From Prochloraceae cyanobacterium PL24a_bin.78 (lineage in GTDB: Bacteria > Cyanobacteriota > Cyanobacteriia > Cyanobacteriales > JANQIW01): a stretch of 35,488 nucleotides of DNA. The stretch is from the NCBI GenBank assembly GCA_028281945.1, contig JANQIW010000143.1:1-35488 (forward strand), in the 5' to 3' direction. The notes below the pieces were generated by a model, which worked only from the letters and a program-made list of their open reading frames with translations, did not search any database and was not told the DNA's origin. The translations under genes and the position numbers were made by a program. Shown piece by piece: positions 1 through 8,295 of the stretch; the stretch's first letter is position 1, and every line of letters begins with the position of its first letter.

Positions 1-362
1 CTTAGTTTTTTTGGTTTTTTTTGAGATGTGAAAAAAATTTTTAAGTCCCAACATGCCACTTTTACACAGGGCCAAAAATTTTTTTTTTGCAGATTTGCAT
101 GTTTTAGGGTTAGACAAGTCAAAATATGCAAAAAAAAATTTTTGGGCAGATACAGCAGATACAACCCATCACCCCCCCCTCCCCATTCCTCCCACTCTCC
201 CACTCTCCCACTCTCCCACTCTCCCACTCTTCCACTCTCCCAAGTCTCCCCAATCTCCCATTATCCCAATCTCTATCTCCATGACATTACCTGAAATAAA
301 AAGCCCGCCATATTCAAAGCTACGACGGGAGAATAAATTAGACAATAAATCTTGAATTAATA
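1..362. repeat. Gene-free low-complexity region with inverted repeat and C-rich minisatellite
   Basis: I see no credible gene here. Positions 72-91 and 127-145 form a near-perfect inverted repeat (a CCAAAAA, T-run, GCA arm and its complement) around a 35-base spacer. From about 168 to 245 there is a C-rich tandem array with the 9-base unit CCCACTCTC, breaking up into related CCC-rich units to about 290. The complementary strand matches the G-quadruplex pattern, with GGG runs separated by loops of about five. Two small open frames cross this array, but their proteins are only Pro/Ser/His/Leu repeats and are not believable. Confidence 0.7.
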
Positions 363-713
363 CTATTGATTAGGATTAGAATTTGCTTCAGACTCAAGCT
401 GTTGTTGCAATAATAGTTGGCGTTGACGTTTAAAATCATCAGCGGCATTATCAAGATTTTGGTTTGAATCTTCTTGAAATTGTTCCGCAGAACGATCGTT
501 GCCCAAACGAGAACGATGAATCAAGTCTAGAGGATTTAAACTACCACGAAACTGACTAGCATCAGAACTAAAAGAGGGAAATCCAACAGCATCCTCATCG
601 ATATCATTAGTTTGAGAAAAAGCTGGTTGGCTAAAAGAAGCCATAATGGCTAAAGCTGCTACAAAAGTAGAAGTTATGGAGTATTTTGCGAATGAGTTTT
701 TTGTGATATTCAT
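363..713 (-). CDS. Small secreted hypothetical protein, last gene of the ABC exporter operon
   Basis: I do not recognise this 116-residue protein. Residues 1-33 look like a Sec signal peptide: lysines at the N-terminus, a hydrophobic stretch with VAALAIMA, and a likely cleavage after AFS. The mature part is polar and acidic, with a Gln/Arg-rich helix-prone tail (RQRQLLLQQQLE), so it is probably periplasmic. It starts 39 bases after the stop of the ABC permease on the same strand, which suggests co-transcription. A link to the exporter as partner or cargo is only positional inference. The start is the ATG just before the hydrophobic segment. Confidence 0.7.
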   Translation of the reverse strand: MNITKNSFAKYSITSTFVAALAIMASFSQPAFSQTNDIDEDAVGFPSFSSDASQFRGSLNPLDLIHRSRLGNDRSAEQFQEDSNQNLDNAADDFKRQRQLLLQQQLESEANSNPNQ

Positions 714-752
714 AATTGCTAAAAATTAACGAAGTTTACAAAATGTGATATT

Positions 753-1646
753 TTAAGCAAAACGACGACGTAATAAAGGTTGTATTGCCCATAAGATTAA
801 CAAATCAAAGGCCAATAAAATTAAGATGATTATACCAAAACTAAATGTACCCCAAGGCGTTTCCATCATAGAAGTGCCTATTGACCAATATTCATTGAGA
901 TAGATATAACGAATTGGTTCGATAGCATAAGTTAGGGGATTTAAACTGGAAATCACCTGTAACCATTCTGACATAAAAGAGAGAGGAGCGAGGGCTGTGC
1001 TGGCAAATAATAAGGGTAAATTTGTCACAAAGATTACCGCAATTAATTCGATGTGCCCTGGTAAAGCAAAAGCTAAACCTAAGCTCAATCCTGTAACTCC
1101 TAAAACAATTAAAAATACAATAGTAGCAATGGCTATTAAACCTGAAATACCCGGTAAATTTGCTCCTAATAAAGAACTAGCAATAATAATTACTGAAGTT
1201 TGAATTGAGGTAAGAGCAACTATATAAATAGTCGAAGCTGCTACAATGGAAAATCTTGATGCTAAAGGCGCAACTAAAAGCCGGTTGAGAAACCCAAATT
1301 CTCGATCGAACATCACCGGCAAACCAGCATTTAATGCCCCAGAAAAGGCAGTAAAAACAATTACTCCAGGAGCAAGAAATTTCGCATAATCAATGCCTTG
1401 AAAAAGTCCTTCCGGAGCATTAGTGAATAATGCACCAAATAAAATTAACCACATAAAGGGTTGAATAACCCCAGCTATCAAAGTAGAAGGACGACGTTGT
1501 AGTTGTATAAATAAACGTTTAGTTAAAGCTAAAGTTTCTTGAGAAAAATCCCCTAAAAATGAAGGATTTCTTGGGCTTTCTTGTAATTGAGATTCTGTTG
1601 AATTTAGGAATTTAACTTCCTTTTTTTGTGTTATACTTTGACTCAT
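753..1646 (-). CDS. ABC-2 type transporter permease (DrrB-like)
   Basis: This is the membrane subunit of an ABC-2 type exporter, 297 residues. About 45 hydrophilic residues precede the first membrane helix (residues near 58-75, with the QPFMWLILFGALF stretch). Several more hydrophobic helices follow, including a long pair in the middle (TSVIIIASSLLGANL and IATIVFLIVLGVTGLSLGL) and a final one near the C-terminus, about six in all. The LNPLTYAIEPIRY stretch between the last two helices is typical of the ABC-2 and DrrB family. It lies 39 bases downstream of the ATPase gene on the same strand, so the two form a pair. The substrate cannot be read from sequence; drug, lipid or polysaccharide export are all possible. 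Confidence 0.93.
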   Translation of the reverse strand: MSQSITQKKEVKFLNSTESQLQESPRNPSFLGDFSQETLALTKRLFIQLQRRPSTLIAGVIQPFMWLILFGALFTNAPEGLFQGIDYAKFLAPGVIVFTAFSGALNAGLPVMFDREFGFLNRLLVAPLASRFSIVAASTIYIVALTSIQTSVIIIASSLLGANLPGISGLIAIATIVFLIVLGVTGLSLGLAFALPGHIELIAVIFVTNLPLLFASTALAPLSFMSEWLQVISSLNPLTYAIEPIRYIYLNEYWSIGTSMMETPWGTFSFGIIILILLAFDLLILWAIQPLLRRRFA

Positions 1647-1685
1647 AAAACAATTATTTTTATTTCTTGTATCTGAATAAACCTA

Positions 1686-2711
1686 TTAACTGGATTTCAT
1701 TTGTTGTTTTTTCTCTGCTTTTAAGTCCCGAGAATTCACTGCCGCTAATTCAGCATCCATTAAAGTGCGCCCGGTTGCTGCTAGATAAACATCATCTAAA
1801 CTAGGGCGAGATTGTGCCATGCTGAAGATCGGTAATTCTGCTTCTTCTAGGGTTATTTCTATTTTACTGAGAGGATTGCTTTGTGGTATAACAATAAGAT
1901 TAAGAGAATTGCCTTGTGCACTATTGATAATGGCTTCATTGACAAATGGCAGAGATTTTAAGAGATTTTGGGCCTTTTCTGCTTCTTCTGGTGGGGTGAA
2001 TTCCCTAATTCTTAAAGTAACTCGATCGCCGCCTATTTTGTCTTTTAATTCGTTAGGAGTGCCAGTATCTATGACTTTTCCCCCATCAATAATTGCTAAA
2101 CGATCAGCGATTGCGTCTATTTCTTCAAGATAATGACTAGTAATTAATACTGTTGTTCCAGATTCTTTGAGAGATCGTAAGAAATCCCATAAAATAAAAC
2201 GACTTTCGATATCTAAACCCACTGAAGGCTCATCTAATACTAATACTTCTGGTTGATGGAGTAGCCCTGCCGCTAGATCCAAACGCTTGCGCAATCCTCC
2301 TGAATAAGTACCTGTTTTTTTATCAGCGTATTCTTCTAGTTTTAATAATTGAATCAAATGGTTAATTCTAGCTTTAGCAACATCACTTTTCAAATGATAA
2401 ATTGCTGCTTGTAATTGCAATAATTCTCTACCAGTAAGGACTTTATCTAGTGCTACTTCTTGGGCAATATAACCGATTTTTTGTCTTACCCCTCTTGGAT
2501 TTGAAATTGCATCTATTCCACTTACTTCTATTATACCACTATTTGGTTTTGCTAGAGTACAAAGACAGCGAATTGTGGTGGTTTTTCCCGCACCATTGGG
2601 TCCGAGTAATCCGAATATTTCCCCTGGTTGAACTTTAAAAGAGATATTTTTGACGGCTTCTACTGAGCCATAGTTTTTTTGTAAATTTTCGATTAATACT
2701 GCTGGAATCAT
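1686..2711 (-). CDS. ABC transporter ATP-binding protein (DrrA family)
   Basis: This cytoplasmic ATPase of an exporter has 341 residues. The Walker A motif GPNGAGKTT is at residues 37-45. The signature is YSGGLRKR, a variant of the usual LSGGQ, and is characteristic of DrrA-like proteins. Walker B is VLVLDEPSVGLD, followed by the switch histidine in LITSHY. The C-terminal 120 residues form the extra domain of the daunorubicin-resistance type and include RPSLDDVYLAATGR. It is the first gene of a three-gene run with the permease and a small secreted protein. The DrrA label describes the family and does not imply that the substrate is daunorubicin. Confidence 0.95.
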   Translation of the reverse strand: MIPAVLIENLQKNYGSVEAVKNISFKVQPGEIFGLLGPNGAGKTTTIRCLCTLAKPNSGIIEVSGIDAISNPRGVRQKIGYIAQEVALDKVLTGRELLQLQAAIYHLKSDVAKARINHLIQLLKLEEYADKKTGTYSGGLRKRLDLAAGLLHQPEVLVLDEPSVGLDIESRFILWDFLRSLKESGTTVLITSHYLEEIDAIADRLAIIDGGKVIDTGTPNELKDKIGGDRVTLRIREFTPPEEAEKAQNLLKSLPFVNEAIINSAQGNSLNLIVIPQSNPLSKIEITLEEAELPIFSMAQSRPSLDDVYLAATGRTLMDAELAAVNSRDLKAEKKQQMKSS

Positions 2712-2795
2712 CTATTTTTTCCCTATTTTACTAATAGAATTTATTATAGCTATGGTTATTAATTTAAGTAGCAGGAAGAATTATCGATCATTTTT

Positions 2796-2900
2796 CTTTA
2801 ATTATTTAGACATTGAGTGGTAATAGATGGGGAAAGATAGAGACAATGGGAAAATAAGAAGAATTATCAAAAATATAAGGTTTAACTGTATCATTATGTT
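2796..2900 (+). mobile_element. Short MITE-like element, copy 1
   Basis: The left end (2796-2820) reads CTTTAATTATTTAGACATTG and then AGTGG. It matches the left end of the copy at 20009, apart from a shorter, altered stretch before TAGACATTGAG. The right end, TTTAACTGTATCATTA (2881-2896), is identical to the right end of that copy. Between them lies a short degenerate G-rich core (GATGGGGAAAG, GACAATGGGAAAA). No coding capacity. It lies in the 388-base gap between the exporter operon and ftrV, where I see no other feature. Confidence 0.7.
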
Positions 2901-3099
2901 TAAAAATTGATATTAGTAAAAAGTTTAAGGACTAATAATTGAATCAATAGTTACCTAATAAGAATTTTTTGTTTAAATTGTCGAAATTTATGAAGAAATT
3001 GGTCAAAAATTGAGGAGGGCTATGTCTCTATCCATTTTGACAAGCCCTCTACTACTTAGGTTTAACCCAATCAATTTAGTATTCAATATAATAAGTGCA

Positions 3100-3318
3100 T
3101 CAGGAAATAATTTCTATTTCATTTTCTTTAAGATGAGCCTTAAATTTAGGATTGAATTGCACTAAGATAGGAAGAGTAGCAGTAATTGGTTCCTCAATAA
3201 TTTCCGCTATTTCTCCTTCCATGCCTTTTAGATCAAAAGGTTTCTTTTTATTTTTTGGATTATGGTATACAATAACCGATTCTTTGACTCGGACGCGATC
3301 GCCTTTTTTTAATGTCAT
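3100..3318 (-). CDS. ftrV: Ferredoxin-thioredoxin reductase, variable subunit
   Basis: FtrV is the small SH3-like subunit that clamps the catalytic FtrC chain, in the enzyme passing electrons from ferredoxin to thioredoxin in cyanobacteria and plastids. The 72-residue protein carries the family pattern: GDRVRVKESVIVYHNP near the N-terminus, FDLKGMEGEIAEI in the middle and LPILVQFNPKFKAHLKENE near the end. An upstream in-frame start at 3366 would add 16 residues that do not fit the family. I prefer the ATG at 3316-3318, preceded by a purine-rich stretch (AGAGGGAAAAAG). A HIP1 octamer lies inside the gene at 3295-3302. FtrC is not in the window. Confidence 0.92.
   Translation of the reverse strand: MTLKKGDRVRVKESVIVYHNPKNKKKPFDLKGMEGEIAEIIEEPITATLPILVQFNPKFKAHLKENEIEIIS
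3295..3302. repeat. HIP1 octamer inside ftrV
   Basis: GCGATCGC, the highly iterated palindrome of cyanobacterial genomes. I found only two more in the window, at 13486-13493 in the glycosyltransferase gene and at 16680-16687 over the mnmH start, so the density is low. Confidence 0.9.
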
Positions 3319-3602
3319 CTTGTGTTCTTTTTCCCTCTCTAAATCTATCGACACTCCATCGAGCAAGTTTAGTAACTTTAATATCTTCCCATATAGCAGT
3401 CCAGCTTAAGCACTCTCAAATATGCATTCTTTTAATTCAATTTTTGCATTTAATTTTAAGGAAAGTAAACACCTCAGATGTAGCAAAATTGGCTAGCTGA
3501 TAACTGTTTGAATTTTTAATCATCTAGCTTAGTCATTAATGATTACTGAATGATTGTTTATTTATTATTTATTAATAATTATTTAAGCTAATACCAAATT
3601 GT

Positions 3603-3715
3603 CTTTAAAGATGATAGAGTTAAATCTATCTAAAACCGGCACGATTACTAACCCAAAATTTATCTCCCTTGTCCTCCAAGTCCATCCTTCTCCTCCTTGT
3701 CTCTCCTCATCCAAG
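3603..3715 (-). repeat. Degenerate half copy of the MITE-like repeat
   Basis: One end, CTTTAAAGATGATAGAGTTAAA (3603-3624), matches the end of the copy at 34790 (there CTAAAATAATGATAGAGTTAAA). The matching inner flank ACCCAAAATTTATC follows at 3650-3664, and a C-rich stretch (TCTCCCTTGTCCTCCAAG and on) runs to about 3715. The opposite terminal repeat is not recognisable. This copy lies in the 500-base gap between ftrV and nfeD. The rest of that gap shows nothing I can name, apart from a TATAAT-like hexamer at 3784-3789 that could serve nfeD but has no good -35 partner. Confidence 0.55.
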
Positions 3716-3818
3716 TATGTCGTACTTTTGGAAAAATAATATAATAGCATTGTCCAAATCAGCAAGAACTTTTAGTTTTGGGTTATAATCGTACATAAAT
3801 AGTTCAATTTCTAAGAGC

Positions 3819-4247
3819 GTGAATCTAACTATTCTTTGGATTATTGCTGGGGTTATCCTCTGTATCCTAGAATTAATCTCCCCCAGTGTATTGGTAGAAT
3901 TGATGATGGGTATCAGTGCTTTAATAGTGGCTGCTGTTTCCCTAATTATTCCTAATGTTACAGCACAAATGGCATTATGGCTTATCTTATCTACAGCATT
4001 AGTTATTTTGTCTCGCCGTATATTTACTCCCAAAAGAAAAATATCTTATCTTGCTGATGCTGAATATGGTGAAACTCTTACCAGTATATCCCCAGGTGAG
4101 GCAGGAAGAGTTCTTTATGAGGGTAATTCTTGGCGAGCTTTATGTGCAGATGAAACTATGTCCATCTCAAAAAAGGAAAAGGTTTATATATTAAGGCGTG
4201 AAGGAACTACTTTAATTGTAGCTTCTAATGATTTGTTTAAACCTTAA
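3819..4247 (+). CDS. NfeD family membrane protein (short form)
   Basis: Short NfeD proteins carry a C-terminal OB-fold domain and work with slipin/flotillin-type SPFH proteins in membrane microdomains. Residues 1-65 hold two or three hydrophobic helices (LWIIAGVILCILELI, MGISALIVAAVSLII, ALWLILSTALVIL). The OB-like domain covers about 85-140, with SPGEAGRVLYEGNSWRA and the terminal LIVASNDLFKP. The long form's N-terminal ClpP-like protease is absent. The start is GTG at 3819; the frame is closed by a TAA 33 bases upstream and has no ATG between, and this start puts the first helix at the N-terminus. The slipin gene follows after 50 bases, the classic partnership. Confidence 0.9.
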   Translation: MNLTILWIIAGVILCILELISPSVLVELMMGISALIVAAVSLIIPNVTAQMALWLILSTALVILSRRIFTPKRKISYLADAEYGETLTSISPGEAGRVLYEGNSWRALCADETMSISKKEKVYILRREGTTLIVASNDLFKP

Positions 4248-4297
4248 AACTTTAAAATTCAACCATAATAGACATAAATTAAAAGAGAATTAAAACC

Positions 4298-5308
4298 ATG
4301 GTACAATTTTTATTTTTTATATTTGTTATTTTTGGCGGTTCTGCTGTTTTAGGTTCTGTGAGAATTGTTAATGAAAAAAACGAGTACTTAGTTGAAAGTC
4401 TCGGAAGTTATAAGAAAAAGCTAGAACCTGGTCTAAATTTCCTCATACCTTATCTTGACAAAGTGGTTTATAAAGATACCATTAAAGAGAAAGTTTTAGA
4501 TATTCCCCCCCAATCTTGTATTACTAGAGATAATGTTAGTATTTCAGTAGATGCTGTAGTCTATTGGCGAATCGTTGATATTTATAAAGCATTCTACAAA
4601 GTGGAAAATCTTAAGGATGCCATCGTGAATTTGGTCTTAACCCAAATAAGATCAGAAATGGGAAAAATGGAATTAGACCAAACTTTTACCGCACGGACAG
4701 AAGTTAATGAGATTCTTTTAAGAGAATTAGATATCGCCACAGATCCTTGGGGAGTGAAAGTAACTCGTGTGGAAATCCGAGACATTGTACCTTCAAAAGC
4801 AGTTTTAGATTCTATGGAATTACAAATGGCAGCAGAAAGAAAGAAACGGGCTGCTATTTTAACTTCTGAAGGTGAACGGGATTCGGCAGTTAATTCTGCT
4901 CAAGGTAAGGCTGAAGCAAGGGTTTTGGATGCTGAGGCTAGGAAAAAATCAGCTATTCTTGAGGCTGAGGCAGAAAAAGAAAGTATTCTTCTTAAGGCTG
5001 AAGCGGAACGTCAAGAGCAAGTACTTAAAGCTCATGGTAGTGCCCATGCTATGAAAATTATTACTGAAATTATAGAGTCTAATCCTAAAGCTCGTGAATC
5101 TCTCCAGTTCTTACTCGCACAAAATTATTTGGAAATGGGTAAAACTATTGGTAATAGCGACAGTAGCAAGGTTATGTTCATGGATCCTAGTAGTTTGATT
5201 TCTACTATTGAAGGAATGCGATCGGTTATTAGTAATGATAAATCAGATATAAGTAATGGAAGTCAAATTAATCGTTCCTCCATCAATGGAAATTCAATCA
5301 ACAAATAG
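4298..5308 (+). CDS. SPFH/Band 7 protein, slipin (stomatin-like)
   Basis: This membrane-anchored scaffold of the stomatin/slipin group has 336 residues. An N-terminal hydrophobic segment (residues 2-20) is followed by the SPFH domain, about 21-190. Recognisable blocks are [40 protein letters not shown] and [18 protein letters not shown]. Residues 190-260 are Ala/Glu/Lys-rich and should form a coiled coil, which drives oligomerisation in this family. The tail after 300 is Ser/Asn-rich and poorly conserved. The ATG at 4298 has an AAAAGAGA ribosome site. It sits directly downstream of nfeD, its usual partner. Its 3' end converges on the Zur-like regulator gene with only 19 bases between. Confidence 0.94.
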   Translation: MVQFLFFIFVIFGGSAVLGSVRIVNEKNEYLVESLGSYKKKLEPGLNFLIPYLDKVVYKDTIKEKVLDIPPQSCITRDNVSISVDAVVYWRIVDIYKAFYKVENLKDAIVNLVLTQIRSEMGKMELDQTFTARTEVNEILLRELDIATDPWGVKVTRVEIRDIVPSKAVLDSMELQMAAERKKRAAILTSEGERDSAVNSAQGKAEARVLDAEARKKSAILEAEAEKESILLKAEAERQEQVLKAHGSAHAMKIITEIIESNPKARESLQFLLAQNYLEMGKTIGNSDSSKVMFMDPSSLISTIEGMRSVISNDKSDISNGSQINRSSINGNSINK

Positions 5309-5327
5309 AAAAAGGTAAAAAGATTAT

Positions 5328-5720
5328 TTATTTCGAGGAGGCTAATTGACAATGGCGACACAAGCCAAAAAACTCTAGAGTATGATAAAAAACCTTGAAG
5401 TTTCTGGTTTCTTCTAATTCCTCTTCTATATGGCTTACAGGACATTGATCGAGGGTAATGACAATACCACAATTAACGCAGGTGAGATGATGTTGGTCTT
5501 TTTGCATGGTAGTATAAACTGATTCTCCATTAGCCAAAACTCTTACCTGCACTTCTCCTTCTCTTTTTAAAGCTTCTAAGGATCGATATACAGTTGCTAA
5601 TCCCATGGTTTGACCACGATTGCGTAACTCTAGATGTAATTCTTGGGCTGATACTTCCCCATCTAATTTTTTGAGTATTTGCAAGATTCGCTTCTGAGAA
5701 CGGGTTCTTTGTTCTGTCAT
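5328..5720 (-). CDS. zur: Fur family regulator, Zur/FurB type
   Basis: A zinc-responsive transcriptional repressor is the likely role, since the sequence resembles cyanobacterial Zur (FurB) more than iron-type Fur. From the ATG at 5720 the protein is 130 residues. The winged helix covers about 1-70 (RTRSQKRILQILKKL, MGLATVYRSLEALKREGEVQ). The metal-binding and dimerisation half has HHLTCVNCG (Cys 81 and 84), FYHTLEFFGLC and CRHC (Cys 121 and 124), the structural zinc cysteines. A GTG at 5762 would add 14 residues with no family likeness, so I use the start at MTEQRTRS. I could not see a convincing palindromic Zur box nearby. Confidence 0.88.
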   Translation of the reverse strand: MTEQRTRSQKRILQILKKLDGEVSAQELHLELRNRGQTMGLATVYRSLEALKREGEVQVRVLANGESVYTTMQKDQHHLTCVNCGIVITLDQCPVSHIEEELEETRNFKVFYHTLEFFGLCRHCQLASSK

Positions 5721-5865
5721 AATAGATTCTTCAATATAATGTTGCAAACATATCTCCATCACTATTTTAGCTTACTAAGCAAGAAAATAATAATATAGAT
5801 TTATTCTCAATAAAATGGTGAAATTTACATCGAGATTTTTGCTTGAAAAAAAAACTGATTCATAA

Positions 5866-8115
5866 TTAAGGATGTTGATAAATAATTAAATCTTTTTCTG
5901 GAAAAGAAGCAGAAAACTTCCCATCATTGGCTAAAATTGCAATAACATGAATACTGTAGCCTGACTTCATTCCTAAATCTTCCCAAGGCACAGCCAATTC
6001 CAAAGAACGATCGCACGCCAAAATAGCATTAGTCTGTTTTTCATACCAAGTATCATTTTCCCCTGCCTCTTGAAACCAAATCGAATCAGTAGATAAATTC
6101 ATCCCTAGATGGTGATGAAACAAATAATTTAAAGGTGATTCATCTGGTAAATCTAACAAATGTATTTTGCTATTATATAATATCTTCCCTGGATAATACC
6201 AAAACAAATGCAACTCATTGGGTAAATCACGCTCCACTCGAACCCCAACCTTAAACTCTAATCTAAGATAAAAATTTCCATCATTCCAACCATAAAATAA
6301 CCTCTGTACCGCACTACTACGGTGCATTGTGCCTCGACTACCACCAATTTCAATTCTTCCTCCATCTTCCCAATTATGACGATCTTTAGAACCATTAATC
6401 TGAGGATGAATAAAACCTTGTGGATTAGAATCTACAGAAATTAGGTTAGAATCCTGCACAGGTTCAAAAATATCCTGAGGTGGAACTTCATTTAAAGCTT
6501 GATAAATCGCATAAAGATGCTCTCGAAATAGCTTATCAAACATAGCATCCTGATTAGAAGAATGCCCTTTCCCAAACCACCAAAACCAATCGGAACCTTC
6601 AGCCGCGTATAAAGCCTCCCACACATGGGGGTTAGTTTTCTCCGTTGATTCCGGATGTTGTGCTAAAACTTCCCTAGCTTGAGTGAGTAAATCCCATGCT
6701 TTATTCTTAACAGGATCCCCAATCCATGTACTAAAACTCCCATCTACCCAAGAACCACTGTGTAATTTTTCTGCTGGTAAAGTTACTTTTGGTGGAAATT
6801 TATCCAAAAATTCTGATACTGTAACTAACTTAATATGCTCACTATCACTAAGTTGTTGATAAAGACACTCTAAAAAAGGAAGCCCATCTTGCTGATAATA
6901 TTCCCAACAATTCTCTCCATCTAAAGCAATCGTCACTAACCAAGGTTCTTCTAAAGAAGTTTTCCCTTGATATTGTTCCTTTTTAAAAGAATCAGCAATG
7001 CCATCGAGGCGTTTAACTAAATCCAAAGCAGCTTGACGAGGATTCATAGAGCCATAAGTAAAACCAATTAAATCCGATAAATGATGATCTCGAAAAACAA
7101 TTGCTAAATCCCCATGAGGGGTTTCCAAACGATATGGCCGATAGAGTAATTCAGGTTGAGATAAAATACCCGCCTCATTACGATGGAAAACCTGATTAAG
7201 ACTCAAAGCCAATACCGCCTCATCAGAGGAAATCCATTCAAAACCAACTTTAGCAATATAGGGCAAAATTGCTGGGCTTACAGATTGTTCGCTAGGCCAT
7301 AATCCTCTAGGTTTTTTAGCAAAGCGATTAAAGTAAACGATGGAGGCTTTGTGTAAATGTCGAGGGATATCTTCTTCCCAAGAAAAGCGATATTGAGGTA
7401 AAGTAATCTCAGGTAAAGCGACAATACCTGAATTAGTATCGGCTAAAAGAGGTAAAATAGGATGAGTATAGGGAGTTGTTATCACTTCTAACTGTCCTAT
7501 TTCTTGCATTTTACGGTGTTGTGGAATAATTTGAGCTATTATTTTCCTTTGTTTAGAATAAATTCTTTGTCGATCACTTAAAGTAAAATTCTTACCTTGC
7601 TTCAGCCAAGTAGTAATTTCTGGGTCATCCCAAAAAAGAGGATCGATCCATGAAAGATTATGCCATGCCAAAAGATCACTATAATCTTGATTTCCCCAAT
7701 TTTTTAAACACCATAACTTACCTTTATCTTCTCTTTGCTGATATAATTGTGAATAACGAGGATGAGGAGCGATAAGAGTTTGGTAGTTACCATCAAAAAA
7801 ATGCTCAATAATGAATTGTTTTTGTTCACGATTCAGTTTTTCTACTGGCATTAAAGCCAACTCCAAATAAGGATCGATGGCTTTCCCCTGAGCATAATCT
7901 TCCAATTGTAAAATCAGAGAAGGAACTAAATTAACTGTTTGGTGTAAATTTGGATAGCGTTGAAGAATTAAAACTAAATCTAAATAATCTTTTGTGCCAT
8001 GAAGCCTTACCCAAGGCAAACGATATTTCCCCATTACCCCCGACATATATTGAGAAGATTTATAAAGAGGCTGATGTTGATGCCAGATAAAAGCAACGTA
8101 AAGAGGGTGATTCAT
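5866..8115 (-). CDS. Glycoside hydrolase family 57 enzyme
   Basis: GH57 enzymes act on alpha-glucans (amylase, glucanotransferase, branching enzyme). This one has 749 residues. Motif 1 is near the N-terminus (FIWHQHQPLY). The nucleophile motif is GLWPSEQSVS with Glu 276, and the acid/base motif is IALDGENCWEYY with Asp 399. The region after about 560 looks like the beta-rich C-terminal domain attached to this class. In most members I recall the nucleophile motif reads WPSEGSVS, so the Gln after Glu is slightly unusual. Family annotation as alpha-amylase/alpha-mannosidase is conventional, and the exact substrate is not decidable here. The upstream gene ugd is 180 bases away on the same strand. 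Confidence 0.92.
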   Translation of the reverse strand: MNHPLYVAFIWHQHQPLYKSSQYMSGVMGKYRLPWVRLHGTKDYLDLVLILQRYPNLHQTVNLVPSLILQLEDYAQGKAIDPYLELALMPVEKLNREQKQFIIEHFFDGNYQTLIAPHPRYSQLYQQREDKGKLWCLKNWGNQDYSDLLAWHNLSWIDPLFWDDPEITTWLKQGKNFTLSDRQRIYSKQRKIIAQIIPQHRKMQEIGQLEVITTPYTHPILPLLADTNSGIVALPEITLPQYRFSWEEDIPRHLHKASIVYFNRFAKKPRGLWPSEQSVSPAILPYIAKVGFEWISSDEAVLALSLNQVFHRNEAGILSQPELLYRPYRLETPHGDLAIVFRDHHLSDLIGFTYGSMNPRQAALDLVKRLDGIADSFKKEQYQGKTSLEEPWLVTIALDGENCWEYYQQDGLPFLECLYQQLSDSEHIKLVTVSEFLDKFPPKVTLPAEKLHSGSWVDGSFSTWIGDPVKNKAWDLLTQAREVLAQHPESTEKTNPHVWEALYAAEGSDWFWWFGKGHSSNQDAMFDKLFREHLYAIYQALNEVPPQDIFEPVQDSNLISVDSNPQGFIHPQINGSKDRHNWEDGGRIEIGGSRGTMHRSSAVQRLFYGWNDGNFYLRLEFKVGVRVERDLPNELHLFWYYPGKILYNSKIHLLDLPDESPLNYLFHHHLGMNLSTDSIWFQEAGENDTWYEKQTNAILACDRSLELAVPWEDLGMKSGYSIHVIAILANDGKFSASFPEKDLIIYQHP

Positions 8116-8166
8116 AATATAAAAATGAATAATTAAATTAACAAAGGTTTATTGAAAAAATAATAA

Positions 8167-8193
8167 ACAATAGTATTGGTTTCTTATTGTCAA
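8167..8193 (-). promoter_or_regulatory. Possible promoter for the GH57 gene
   Basis: Reading the minus strand, a perfect TTGACA (8188-8193) is followed after 15 bases by TATTGT (8167-8172), a 4 of 6 match to the -10 hexamer. It lies about 50 bases before the GH57 start codon. The spacing is short and the region is AT-rich, so a chance match is possible. Confidence 0.3.
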
Positions 8194-8295
8194 AATAAAT
8201 TAACAGTCATAAGTTTAGAGTTATTACAAACAATTTACTTATAACTGCTAATCATATGTTTTTCTAAATTAAGTTACAAATGTTTCCTATTCAAG

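Noticed and set aside
28-355. Two small plus-strand open frames
   Set aside because: Their proteins are Pro/Ser/His/Leu repeats produced by the CCCACTCTC array; no start signal and no family.
3583-4033. Minus-strand frames overlapping nfeD and its upstream gap
   Set aside because: Low-quality composition and overlap with a solid gene on the other strand; one crosses a degenerate repeat.
5721-5762. N-terminal extension of the Zur-like regulator from GTG 5762
   Set aside because: The added 14 residues have no counterpart in the family; the ATG at 5720 gives the usual length.
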